A stretch of 64,000 bases of DNA from assembly GCA_024345305.1 (NCBI GenBank), contig BRON01000020.1:744001-808000 (forward strand), read 5' to 3'. The position numbers and the translations under genes were made by a program. Positions 34,346-45,400 of the stretch are shown here, in pieces; position 1 is the first letter of the stretch; the number at the start of each line of letters is the position of its first letter. Source of the DNA: Mrakia gelida (lineage: Eukaryota; Basidiomycota; Tremellomycetes; Cystofilobasidiales; Mrakiaceae). Below the pieces are notes generated by a model that made no database searches, was not told the origin of the DNA, and was given only the letters and a program-made list of their open reading frames with translations.

Positions 34346-36456
34346 ATGAGTGAGAGCGTAGCAATCTTCATAGATAGGGCAAAGGTGAGCTTCTTCTGTC
34401 TTCGTTGGAGTCCGATCCTTCCGACTTCGGCGAGAGCTCACCACCTCCGTCCTTCCTTCCCTCTCTTCTCCTCTCCTCTCCTTCTTCGTTCTCAACAGGT
34501 GTGATTTCATTATCATCTCGACCAACGAGCCCTTCTAACAGAGACTATTTCGAAAACTAATCCCTTTCTCTCCGTCCGCTGCAGTTCTACATCTCGGACT
34601 TCACCTCCTCCCTGCTCTCTGTGATCTGTCAACCTTCCTCAGCTCTCAAAATCAACGGAAGAACCTTCAACGTCATCAAACTCTTAGGAGAGGGAGGCTT
34701 CTCGTTCGTCTACTTGGCTGGTGCGTCTCGTTCCGTCTCTTCTCGTCCTTGCGTTCGTTCGTTAAGCTCTAACGTGACCCTCTTCGCTTCGTTCAAACAG
34801 AGGACACCGATTCTGGAAGAACGTTCGCTCTCAAGAAGATCAGAGCTCCTACAACCGAGACCGTAAAGATCGCAATGGCAGAGATCGAAGCTTACAGGAG
34901 GTTCAGGAGCGAGAACATCATCAGGAGTCAGTCCAAGAGGAAGGGAAGGGAGGGAGGACGAGTTGAGCTTCGTTCGTCGTTCTCGAGACCTGACCTCTTG
35001 TTTCCTCTCCCCTTCCAATCTAGTCCTCGACTCAGCAGTCCTCCAAGACGAATCCGGCGAGGGAAAGATCATCTGGGTCTTCTTACCTTTCTACGAGGTT
35101 CGCATCGCTCTCTCTCGTCCCTCCCACCTCTCGTTCATCTCCCCAGCTCACCTCCTCTCTCCTTCCCTCGTCCTCCCTTCACAGCGAGGAAACCTCCAAG
35201 ATCTCATCACTCGCTCCTCCCTCTCCACTCCTCTCACCTACCCTCCAGAAGCTCAACTCCTCCAGCTCTTCCTCGGGACGTGTCAGGCCGTCAAGGCCAT
35301 GCATCAGTACCGGCCGAACTCGAAACAGCAGCAGCAGACGACGACTCAGGCGGCTTACCCTCCTGCTGGAGGAGGAGCGAGCTCAGCAACGGTTGGGGAG
35401 GGAGAGGAGGAGGGCGGGATGCTTCTCGCGAGCCGTGGGGCTGCTCCCGGAGAGTCAATCTTTGATGAGGCTGAGGAGAACGGAGCGAAGGAGGCTGTTG
35501 TGGGCGGACAGAGGGAGGAGGCTGGACCGGATGGACTGTACCCCTACGCGCATAGGGATATCAAGCGTGAGCCTTTTCTGACTACCCCTCACTATCTCGT
35601 CTCGTCTACTAACCACTCGATCCTTCATCAAACTCGTCCCTCCCAGCTGCGTGAGTCCCTCCTCTCTCGCTCCCTCCCTCTCGACGCGTCGACCTTCGCT
35701 CTCTCTCTCCCAACTGACTCCGCTCTCCCCTCCCTCCTTTCGCTTTTGAAGCAACATCATGATCGCCGACGATGGCAAGACGCCCATCCTCATGGATCTC
35801 GGATCCTGTCTCCCAGCTCGAATCCACATCCGAACCCGTCAGGAAGCGCTCACTCAACAGGACATCGCAGCCGAACACTCGTCGATGCCGTACCGAGCAC
35901 CGGAACTGTTCGATGTTCATACGGGTCAGACTTTGGATGAGAAGGTTGATATTTGGGTACGTTTGAAGGCTCAACCTCTCCAGTTCTTTCTCTATCGCGC
36001 GTGCGAGTCTGCTCGTTCTCTCGCTCGTTTGCTCGCTCGCCTCGCCCCTTTCTCTTCCGACTGACACCCTCCCCTCCCTCCCTCGCCCTCTTCGTTCCCA
36101 ACAGAGTCTAGGCTGCACCCTCTTCGCCATCGCCTACTCCTACTCCCCCTTCGAGGATCCAGCCCAAGCAGGAGGGTCCATCTCCATGGCCGTCGCGTCA
36201 GGATCGTATCGACACCCGAGAGCTCCAGCAGCTCAGCAGGCGTACTCGGACGGGTTCAGGAAGTTGATCGATGGATGTTTGGTGGTGAGGAAGGAGGAGA
36301 GGTGGGGGATCGATAAGGTGAGTCTTGAGGTTGGGTTTGGGCGAAGTGGGTGGGAGAGAGGAGACGCGTCGAAACTCGAGCTGACTTGGGTTTTGTTTTT
36401 GGGTGGGGTTGGGTCAGGTCATCGAGGTTACGAAGGAGTGCTTGGATAACCTCTAA
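34346..36456 (+). CDS. ENV7: Serine/threonine protein kinase of the STK16/ENV7 (NAK) family
   Basis: This is a membrane-associated kinase family linked to vacuole/Golgi dynamics (Env7 in yeast, STK16 in animals). Exon 1 (34346-34384, MSESVAIFIDRAK) joins FYISDFTSS in phase. The glycine-rich loop is LLGEGGFSFVYLAEDTDSG, the VAIK lysine is in FALKKI, then NIIRIVLDSAV, WVFLPFYERGNLQDLI, HRDIKPANIMIADDG, ILMDLGS (DLG in place of DFG, as in STK16), MPYRAPELFDV and DIWSLGCTLFAIAYSYSPFE. It ends KECLDNL. Between the helix before the catalytic loop and YAHRD sits a low-complexity insert of roughly 80 residues (Gln-rich, then Gly/Glu-rich) not found in STK16. The catalytic loop needs a 4-nt microexon at 35647-35650. 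Confidence 0.9.
35647..35650 (+). other. ENV7: 4-nt microexon (CTGC) inside the kinase catalytic loop
   Basis: The upstream exon ends ...AGG GAT ATC AAG C at 35566. Intron 35567-35646 (80 nt) runs GTGAGC, TCTGAC, CCCAG. The 4 nt CTGC are followed at once by intron 35651-35751 (101 nt; GTGAGT, ACTGAC, GAAG). The next exon starts CAACATCATGATC. Joining C+CTGC+C gives AAG CCT GCC AAC ATC ATG, so HRDIK-PA-NIMI, the invariant kinase motif HRDxKPxN. A direct splice of the two flanking exons instead produces an immediate stop (CCA ACA TCA TGA). The call is based on sequence logic without transcript support. Confidence 0.8.
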
Positions 36457-36640
36457 TCTCTAACTCCTTTCGTCTATGCGTGGATCTTTGGGCTCTTCTG
36501 TTTGCTTTGCTCTCGGTTCGTTCGGATTTGATGCGACTTTCGTTGCTTTCCTCTCACTCGCTCTGCTCTCCCCGCCCTCTCTCTCCCCCCAAGCCTCTCC
36601 TCGAAAAGCAAACCAAACCGAAACGCATTTGATCTGTAAC

Positions 36641-38044
36641 CTACAGTCCCTTGAACTCGTACCCTCCCACGCGATCAATCACTCCGACCTGGATCCTCGC
36701 GAGCTCCTTCCCTTCGGGTGTGGTGAGGGTAGCGATGATGGTGTCTGAGGCGGTGATGGGTCCTACGCCGGAGGGTGTGCCTGCGAAAGACGAACGAAGG
36801 AAGGGAAAGGGAAGGGAGGTGAGCGAGGTGGGGAGGTGAGTTTGGAGGGAGGGAGGGAGGGAGAGATGGTATGGAGGGAAACGGACCGGTGATGAGGAGA
36901 TCTCCCTCCTACGAACAGGCGAGCGAGCAAGGAAGGAAAGGGATAGGAGTGTTAGTAACGCGAGGAAGAAAAGGAGGGCGAGAGACGAGCGAGAGGAAAG
37001 GGACGTGTCGACGAACCTCAAGAGTCATCACGCTCGAACAGTACTCGATCAGCCTAGGGATCTGGAAGATCATATCCGAGGTCACACCATCCTGCTTCGT
37101 AACTCCGTTGATCTATCAAAATCGAGCCAAAAGGTCAGCTCAGTATCTTCCTCGCACGCGAACGAAACGGGCTCGACGACGAACCGACAACGCCAACTTC
37201 AGATCATGAGGGTCCTTGATGAGATCCTTAGGGATGAACCCCGACACAGGGTTAAACGAGTCGAATCCTTTAGCAGTAGACCAAGGGAGTCCTTTGGCTT
37301 TGACGTGGTCTTGGACGTTTCGGGCTGTCATGTCGATGGCGAGGGCTGAAAGAAAGGAGGGAAGGAGAGGTGAGCTCGAGGGAAGGACCAAGCAAGGGAG
37401 ATGGGTTGGGAGTGAGAAGAGGACGAACCGTATCCGGCGACGTGATCCATAGCGTTTGCGGAGGAGACATCTCGCGCTGCCTTTCCGATGACGACTCCGA
37501 GCTCGACTGGCGATGGAAGGAAGAAAGGAAAGGAAGGAGGAGGGGTGAGCTTCGGTTCGTTCGTTCGTGAGCTCCATCTCTCCTTCCATCCCTCCCTCCC
37601 TCCCTCTTTGAGCTCAACGGCGACCCCTCTCGCTCCAGCTACGTCCAGAACCTAGCTTAAAGCCACTCGTACTCTCGAGTATGAGACTCACCCTCGTGAT
37701 GAACGATAACTCCCTTGGGGATCTCTACGATGCCTCCATCTTGGACGTAGCTCGTCGTCGGCTTGAGGAAGAGGAAAGGCTCCTTGGGAACAGCATTTCT
37801 CAGCTCAGCAGCGTGAGCTTGGTAGTTCCTAAAGAAAAAGAAAAAGAGGAGACGGTCAGATTGGCGTTGAGGAAAGGATTGAGCGAGCAGAGAGGGAAAG
37901 GGAGGAGGAGGAGGCGGAGGAGGGGCCGAGAGCTCCTCTTTCGTCCTTCGCCCCCGAGATCTACGCAGAAAAGAAGGAAAGAGGAAGAAAGTGTCACCTT
38001 CCGATAGCGACGATCTTCTTGCCTGATTTGAAGAAGTTGGACAT
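36641..38044 (-). CDS. FAHD1-type acylpyruvase / fumarylacetoacetate hydrolase family protein
   Basis: Family members (animal FAHD1, yeast Fmp41) hydrolyse acylpyruvates or decarboxylate oxaloacetate, usually in mitochondria. The start at 38044 gives MSNFFKSGKKIVAIGRNYQA, then HAAELRNAVPKEPFLFLKPT, YVQDGGIVEIPKGVIVHHEV, ELGVVIGKAARDVSSANAMD, GYALAIDMTARNVQDHVKAK, GLPWSTAKGFDSFNPVSGFI, QIPRLIEYCSSVMTLEEGDL and LITGTPSGVGPI. It ends VIDRVGGYEFKGL (stop at 36641). The metal ligands expected in HHE-VELG and the TGTPxGVG motif are present. The length, about 240 residues, is standard. No clear mitochondrial presequence is seen. It is convergent with the kinase gene (185 bp between stops). Confidence 0.9.
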
Positions 38045-39242
38045 GGTTGAAGGGTGGGCGTTGAGAGATGAAAGAGAGGAAGGAAGGGAGGTCGAGCTCA
38101 ATGTCGTTTTCGGAAGGAGTCCGATTGGGTGGCCGCGTCGGGGCCGAAAAACATATCTTCCTTCAGTTCTGCTTTTTGTGATCTCTAGAGGAGACTTCAC
38201 TTCTGAGCCTGGTCGCGACTGAGAGCTCATTTTTATGGCCACAAAAGACGTGAGACGGCCTTGACGACGAGATCGCTCGACCGGATTCCCCGCACCTGAA
38301 AGGAAGGGTATTACAGGCCTGCATTCCCTAGCGAAACAACCTCGATCTACAATCCCTCTTTTGTGAACGCCCTGTTGTAGATATCATCCCAAAAACAAGT
38401 TCAGGCCGTTGGGAGTATAATTTAGAGAGAAGCTTTTTTTTTTAAGGACCTCTGAAAACCTTTTGCTTCCGTGAGAGCCGTTTTTCCGTCTCCTCCAATC
38501 TCTTCCTTAGCAACGCTCAAAGTCGAGCACCCGCCCTCTTCTTTTCCTTCCTCTTCTTCTCTTCGCACCAGCTTCGACGAGAGATGATGAAATGATATGT
38601 TGATCATCAGCCTCTGGATGGAAGTAAACAAAAATCTTCCGAGAGCAAGCAGAAAGCAGGAAGGGCGAAAGACGGCACAGAGATCGAGGTGGGATGAGCG
38701 AGCAGAGCTGCAGACACAGGAGGATACGCCAGGATAGACTGTGGAAGATACGAGAGCTCGCAGGAGCCGAGAGCGCGACGCTAGTGGGGACTGCGATGAG
38801 GGGAAAGGAAGCGAGATACGAGAAATCGTGAGACGCTGAGCACGGACGAGCAGACGCAACAAGACGCCACTTGAGAGGTTCATAGGATCTCTCAAGATTA
38901 TGAGGAAAGTCAAGAGAGTCTTCTGATGAAGGGAGAATGCCGAGATCGAACGGGAGGGCAGGCTGATGAACCTGCGAGAGATGAGCGACGCTTCGATCTA
39001 AGCGACGGAAGAATGGGGACGACTGAAAATCCTCGGAGAAGAGAGCAACGTCTTCCAGTATACTTCCGACATAGACAAAGCGTCGGGGGAGCCAAAGGAT
39101 AAGCGAGAGAAGGCAAGGGGAGCAGAGGAAACCAGGTGCGGGGACGAGCAGCTTGCCTGCGCTACGATCGATTCGGTGAGCGTCGTACTTTCGATCCACC
39201 AACTTCGACTCTCTCTCCCTTCCCTTCCTGCTTCTACTCAAG
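38045..39242. promoter_or_regulatory. Divergent intergenic region between the FAHD1-like gene and the first MYND gene
   Basis: These 1.2 kb lie between starts on opposite strands. The stretch 38.24-38.45 kb is comparatively AT-rich and contains a run of ten T at about 38432-38442. The minus-strand open frame over 38.5-39.25 kb shows no intron framework or domain and was not accepted as a gene. Confidence 0.35.
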
Positions 39243-40552
39243 ATGGATTTCACGCCTGAACAGTTTGCTAAGGTCCTTCTGCAACGAAACCCTCAGGACC
39301 ACAGGACGCTTCAACCCATGGTCAGTCTCAAGCTCTCTCTTAACGAAGGAACCGAACGAGAAAGCGCGAGCTCACCACCCCCTTCCTTCCCTCCTTCTCG
39401 TCCTTCTTCTCCTACAGTTCAGTAAAGTGATGTATCTCAACCAACCTACTCGGGAACGCTTCTTTGTATGCTTACCTTACCGACTTCGAGATCGGTGATC
39501 AACCTCGCTGACCTCTCGTCCTCTCTTCCCCTTCGATCCATCAGTCAACTCTCGTCTCGTTCCCCTCCTTCTGCAAAGATCTCCTCACCTTTGTCCTCGA
39601 AACCCTACAAGTCGACCCCCTCAACAATCCACACGAATACGTCTTTGGGAGGATGGTCGAAGGCCCTCTCTTTCATCGGTGGATCCGGGAGAGCGGGAGG
39701 ACGAGTTGGTGATGAAGGTCTGGGTCGGGCTCGTCAGCGTCGTCGACCGACTCTTTCCTAGCTTTTTCTCAGACATAAACAAGGTGAGTCGACTCTCTCT
39801 CCGACCTCCTCATCGCAGGACTAACCGATCTCTCGTCTCTTCAGTCTCCGCCCTCCATCAAAGCTATACAGTACGAGTTCTCAGCCTTCCCTTGGGTCCT
39901 CCTCTCCCTCTACGAAATCCTCCTCGCTCTTCCTCCCTCCTTCAAGACCTCAACCTGGATCCAACTCGTCCCATCCGAACTCGCCAACAGAGCTGGGAAG
40001 AAGCTCTCAAACGCCAACCAGTTCTTCCTCTCTCGGCGACAAAACCTGTCGGAAGGATTGACGGAGCAGCAGTATCAGGACATCACTCGCGTCGCGACGT
40101 GTTTCGTCACCTTGGGAGGGTTCGCCAGCGGACTACCGATCTCGATCTTCACCAAGATCGCTCTGGATGGTCATATTGGGAGGTCTTGGTTCGGATGTGG
40201 TGCGACTGCGACACTGGAGGAGGAGGGCACGGAAGCGAAGACGAAGTGCACCGAGTTGAAGAGTGGGGACGAGATGAAGGCTTGCTCGAGAGTGAGTCGC
40301 TCCTCGCTCCATCCGTCCTCTTCTCGCAGAACTTCGACTGACTGTCTCCCTTCATCTTCGTCCCCGTTCCAGTGCAAATCCGTTCGCTACTGCTCGGAAG
40401 GTTCGCTTTCCTTCCCGCCTCGCGTTCTCGTCTTCTCTTTCGTGTCCTCCATCACTGACCTTCTTCCGTCTACTTTCGCTTCTTTAGAACATCAGAAGGC
40501 CGACTGGAAGAGACACAAGCAGCAATGCGTCGCACCCAAATGGAGTTTCTAG
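39243..40552 (+). CDS. MYND-zinc-finger protein, copy 1 (with an apparent single-base frame break)
   Basis: It starts MDFTPEQFAKVLLQRNPQDH. Later exons give FSKVMYLNQPTRERFF, STLVSFPSFCKDLLTFVLET, GPLFHRWIRESG and DELVMKVWVGLVSVVDRLFP. The C-terminus is a MYND finger: RSWFGCGATATLEEEG, MKACSRCKSVRYCSEEHQKA, DWKRHKQQC, ending VAPKWSF. MYND domains bind proline-rich peptides in partner proteins; the helical N-terminal part is unknown. Exon boundaries and sequence parallel the gene at 50959-52214. Between RWIRESG and DELVMKV (39694-39699) the frame is broken: one extra G in AGCGGGAGGAC restores the sequence seen in the paralogue (RESGEDEL). The model assumes a sequencing error there; otherwise this copy is a pseudogene. 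Confidence 0.75.
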
Positions 40553-40861
40553 TCGTCGACGCGTTTGTTTCTCGATGGGCTCGAAGGACAGACTCAGGCC
40601 TCGACGCGTCTCGTCTCGTTTCTGCGAACCTTTCGCTCGACCTCCCCCTTTTCATAGCCACGACTATCACGCCAGGTACTTAGACCTACGAACTCGATGA
40701 TTTTCGAACAGTTTTCTCAGCTTCGTTCAATCTTTCGGCACAGGAAAGAGCTGAGCTTGGTCATCGCGCTGCCTGACGAGTGTGACCGACCGAACCTCGC
40801 TCCCTTCTTTCATTCTAACCACATCTACCTTTCCACCTTCCTTCTCCAACATCACTCAAGC

Positions 40862-41952
40862 ATGTCGACCACAGTCTTCAGGACCATCAACCCCGACCTC
40901 CTCATCGCCTCCAAACCCTTCTCTCGCTACGGATTCCTGCCCGTCGGGGGTCGCTCGACGTTCATTCTTCTTCCTTCCAAGGATCTCTTCATCGTTGTCT
41001 CGACTCCTCTCGACAAGGAAACTCGAGAAGCTGTTCTCGCATTTGCAGGAGAGGACTGGGAATCGAGGATTTCATACCTTCTCGCTCCTGTGAGCTGTCC
41101 TCTCTGCCTCATGAGTCGCGTTTCGTTTTAGAGTCGAGCGAGCTCAGCTTACATCTCTCCCTTTCCCTTCTTCTTCTCGACACGAGAACGACACACACGC
41201 GATGTACATCAAGGACTGGAAGAAGGCTTTCCCATCTGCGAAGCTCATCGTCTCTAAAACTGCTGAGATTCCGGACGCCGAGCACTGTGAATTTCGTCTT
41301 GTTCTCGTAAACCGAACGCACGCAATTGCTGAACCCCCCCTCTTCCTTCGCAGCCACCGACGCGATCCCTCCAGTTCTCTCGAAGGCTGTCTCGCCGTAC
41401 ATCAAGATCCAACCCTTCAGCCAGATGAAGAACCACGACCTCGCTGTTCTTTATGCTGCTCCGTCGTCGTCGCCAACGCTCATCGAGGCCGATCTCCTTT
41501 GCAAGTGAGCCCTTTCGCGAGCTCACCTTCTCTTCGTCCTCTATCGATTTGACTGTGGAACCTACTTCTTCGTCTCTTCAGCCTCCCTGGAAAGGAGCAG
41601 TACTCGAAGCAGAAGGCTGGATGGTTCGGCTCGCTGTTCGTTAAAGGACTAAACGTCGACGGGCTGTGAGTCGACATCTCGTTCCTTTCCACTCACCTCT
41701 CACCTCTCATTTTCCACTGAAACTTCGTGTACTTGTCGTCTTCAGTTGGGCTCACAAGTTCCTGTCTCTAAGCTAGCTGGGAAAGGACCCGGAGCGATTC
41801 AAACTGGGAAAGACGCGTCGATCGTCAATCGCTGGGATTTCGCTCGCATCATCCCTTGCCATGGAGATGTGATCGAAGCGGATGGGAAGAGGGCTTGGAA
41901 CAAGGCTTATGGAGCTCTCATCGCTGCTGCGAACCCGAAGATGGGATGGTGA
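40862..41952 (+). CDS. DUF4336-family protein (metallo-beta-lactamase-like), with a frame ambiguity near the 3' end
   Basis: The start at 40862 gives MSTTVFRTINPDLLIASKPF, followed by RYGFLPVGGRSTFILLPSKD, LFIVVSTPLDKETREAVLAF, NDTHAMYIKDWKKAFPSAKL, ATDAIPPVLSKAVSPYIKIQ, LAVLYAAPSSSPTLIEADLL, NLPGKEQYSKQKAGWFGSLF and WDFARIIPCHGDVIEADGKR. The PCHGDVIE block and the overall order match DUF4336 proteins as I recall them. Biochemical function is unknown; the fold resembles metallo-hydrolases. The last intron (GTGAGT donor at about 41668; acceptor before 41746) gives WAHKFLSLS and then a stop, whereas SKLAGKGPGAIQ and the conserved end lie in another frame. Either a non-consensus donor (GTCGAC, six codons' worth earlier) or a one-base indel around 41760-41772 is needed. 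Confidence 0.75.
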
Positions 41953-42442
41953 GGAGAGGCGGGAGGGTGTCGACGCGTCGAGAGTCGTGCGTTCGTATCT
42001 TGCTCCGTTGCTTACTATTCCTCCTTAATGATCGTTCTCTCCTGACTGAATGTATGAATCGCCCTGTGGTGTCGGTTCGAGCTCATTCTCGATCGAGTTC
42101 TTAAGTCTTACGCTTTGAAATCACTCGTCCTCTCCTTTGATGCTCTCCCATCTCCCTCGCGCACTTTTTATCGCGCCCGGGCATTCCCGCATATCGAGTC
42201 GAGTATCGCAGTGGGTATGCGCATCAATTGCCGTCGTCTTATTCGAGAAAAAGTCGTAAAGGAAAGAAACGCGTCTGAGAAAGAGTTCGACGCGACGAGA
42301 GACGGAGCGAAACAGAAAGAAGACGAGGTCGTTCAAGTCATAAGGTAGGTAGGATGAGTGGAGAAGTACTGCAAATATGTGAAGAAGAGCAGAGAGATCG
42401 TTACGGAAGTGTAGAGAACGAGAAAGCAGAAAACGACGCAAA
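41953..42442. other. Intergenic between convergent genes
   Basis: These 490 bp lie between the DUF4336 gene (+) and the WSS1-like gene (-). They contain a GACGCGTC palindrome just after the first stop (about 41971). Nothing coding was recognised. Confidence 0.35.
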
Positions 42443-45400
42443 TCAACTCCTCTTCTTGATTGCGAAACACCTAGCGCACGCCCACCTCTCTCCATCGTTC
42501 CCACCTTTCCCACAGCTCCAGCACGTCCACGTTCCCACTCCTTTGTCTCCAAAAGAAACCTTGACCCCGTTCCCCATGTCGAACGTCCCCGACGGAGTTC
42601 CAGTCCCATGAGTTTGGTACGAGCGCGTTCCAGACGACGAGGACGAGAATGAGGAGACGGACCAGGCGGAGGAGGACGACGAGGATGAGTTGGGTTGTGG
42701 ACGAGGGGGATGAGGGGGAGCGGGACGAGGTGCTGCTGGAGGAGGTGAAGGACGGTCAAACATCCCTCGAACTCTCGGTTGAGGAGGAGCGATCTTCGGT
42801 GACTCGCAGACCTCACACGACGAGAGGAGTCCGTTGTTGGAGAAGGTGCACATCCGGCAGTTCCATGGCTGAGAGTCGTCGGTGAAAGGAGGGGGAGGAG
42901 GGGGAGGGGGTTGGTGGAAAGGGAACGAAGGGGGAGGGAGAGGGATTCCAGCGGCAGCGAGTTGATCCTGGATGGATTGTTGGATTAGCGCGGCGATGTC
43001 GGGCGGAATGAAGGGAGGGAGTGTTCCGAACGCTTGAGCTGCTGCTTCCTGGATGATGGCTGCAGGAGGCGCGGCGGCGGAGAAGGAGGGACGAGAGGGA
43101 GGGTTCGAGGGAACGCGGTTGTTGTTCGTCGAATTGGAGGGAGGAGGAGGAGGTCGAGCGTTCGTGGAAGAAGATGGTCCAGGTGCAGGAGTGCGAAGAC
43201 GAGACGAAGAGGGAGAAGCTCTAGGTCCGCTGCCGTTCGAGGAGGGTGACGGTTGAGGAGGTCGTGACTGAGGCTGAGGGACCTTGGGTTTCGGAGCCGC
43301 CGACGACGACGACGACGATCCGACGTTTCCCTTTCCGCTTCCGTTCGTCCCATTCGAGGAGGAGGACGTTGACGATGGTTTTGATGGAGAAGGCGCCGCT
43401 TTGGGACGATCGAGGGAAGCGGTCGATTTGGGAGGAAGGGAGGGAGAGGGAGAGAGGGAACGGGAGTCGTCCTTCGGCGCGTCCTTCCTCGACTCGGTCG
43501 TTGATTTCGAGGGAGGTGATGGTTTCTTGAGGATGGGTTTGGGAGGAGCCTTGACTACTGGTGGTCTTTTGGGTGAGGTGTAATCATCGATGCTGAGATC
43601 TTCTTCCTCCGAATCGGTTTCGAGATCGATCGTCTGGGAGTTGAACCTCACGATTGGTTGACGCTCCTGAGCACGACGCGAGAAGACGAGCAGTCAGCTA
43701 CGGAGTCCTCGAGGCTACGGAAACTTCCAGAGAAGTCGAGAGTGGAAGTCGAACTGACCTTAGCCTTCCCCTTCCCTTTCCAATCTCCAGCCTCGACCCT
43801 CTCCTTCTCCTCGTCGGTCATGACCCAATCCGTCGCCTCTCCTCCGTCCTCCTCGTCCTTGGTCAAGTCCACAAACTCCCTCCAGGCTCCCTTTCCCGTC
43901 CCAGTCGATCCTTCGGCGGTTCGCGAGTCCTCCAGCCTCGTCCTGATCTCCTCGTTCGACTCGGGAAGAGGCCGTCGAGGCTCGTCGTCGTCGCTCTCGG
44001 TTGCCGAGTCCTCCTCGTTGGGTTCGTCCTCGTCTTCGGTGACGTACTCGTCCGATGATGGTTCCAGGGCAGCTGTAAGACGAAATAAGAAGATAGACGG
44101 GGGAGAGAGTCAGACAACGGCGACGAGGCGAGCGGGACGAAGCGAGAACGAACGTTTCGACTCCTTCATTCGTCTCTCAGCGGCGTCAGCACGAGCTTCG
44201 GAAGCCCTGAACAAGAAGAACAAAAAGAAGAGAAAGTTCAGCGAGGATCGCGGATCGTGAGGAGATCGAGCGAGAGACTAGCTCACTTCTTCGAACGAGC
44301 TCTGCGAATTTTGGGCAACGAGACGCGTCGAAAGGTCAGATCCGATCCACGACGCTGCGACTCGACGAGGAACTTCGAAGCGATGAATGTACTCACGGTT
44401 TTCCAGTCATCCCCAACAATACTCCGATGTCCCCTCCCACGGCTCCTCCACGTCCAGCAGCCTTCGGCTTCCTCCTCCCACCTCCAAGCCCTCGAGCAGC
44501 TCGGCGCTTCTCCTCCTTCTCCCTAGCCTTCTCCTCCGCCAGAGCTTTTCGAAGCTCCTTCTTCTCCTCGGTAGAGGAAACTGTCGCGAGAAGGGAAGAA
44601 GCACGAGAAGCAGGTCAGCTCGAGTCCGATTTCGACGCGTCGACGAACAGCGAGAGAGAGCAGAGATATGACGACGATGTCGAGAGACGAGCTGAAGCTC
44701 ACTTCGTTGACCATCGAGTCTGTTACTGGAAGGCTTGTCGTCGAAAGCTTTGAGGTTCCTCGTTCCAGGCTTGTGCTTCTTGGCGGTTTGAGCTCCAGAC
44801 GAGGTCGACGCGACGCCATTGACGAGAGGGATGCCGTTGTTTCGATGGTTTCGTTTGGAAGAGGTAGGTCGTTTACTGATAGATGTAAACGCCAGTTAAT
44901 CATCGTGATGAGCGAGGTGAGGGGACGAGGAAACGACGAGGAAGGTGAAGAGAGCGGCGTCGAGGAGAAGAGGAGGGAGGAAAGACGGAACGCGACAAAC
45001 CTCTTCTGAGCTCCACCACACTGTAAGAGAGCAAGAGTTAGAGCGAGATCTACCTCGGACTCAAGAATCGAAGCTCGGAAACTTTGGACTTACCAAGTAC
45101 TCTCCGTAATCAGCCTTGTTCTCGTGAAGCGGGTTGCTCATCTTCAAGTTTCCATCCGACAGCCTCGACCCAGAACTCCAGAAGCCTGTAAGCGAGTCAA
45201 ATCAAGTGTGGAAGGTTCAAATCAATCTCGTGTTCACGTCCTGAAGACGGGTACGCTGGGGAAGACGAGATGGAAGGAAATGAACGAACCGTCTCCGAAG
45301 TATCCCTTAGCGTGGAGAGAAGCCATCTCCTTCTCGAGTTCTCGCAGCATCTTCTGGAATCCAGGTCCATGGTTCATGTGGTGGCAGTGGGTGAGCTCTG

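Noticed and set aside
38507..39253. Minus-strand ORF of 248 aa between the FAHD1-like and MYND genes
   Set aside because: It has no recognisable motif and ends within the divergent promoter; it is more likely a chance open frame in GC-rich DNA.
45190..45240. GGTTCAAATC-like tRNA B-box
   Set aside because: There is no matching A-box or cloverleaf around it; it lies in an intron of the WSS1-like gene.
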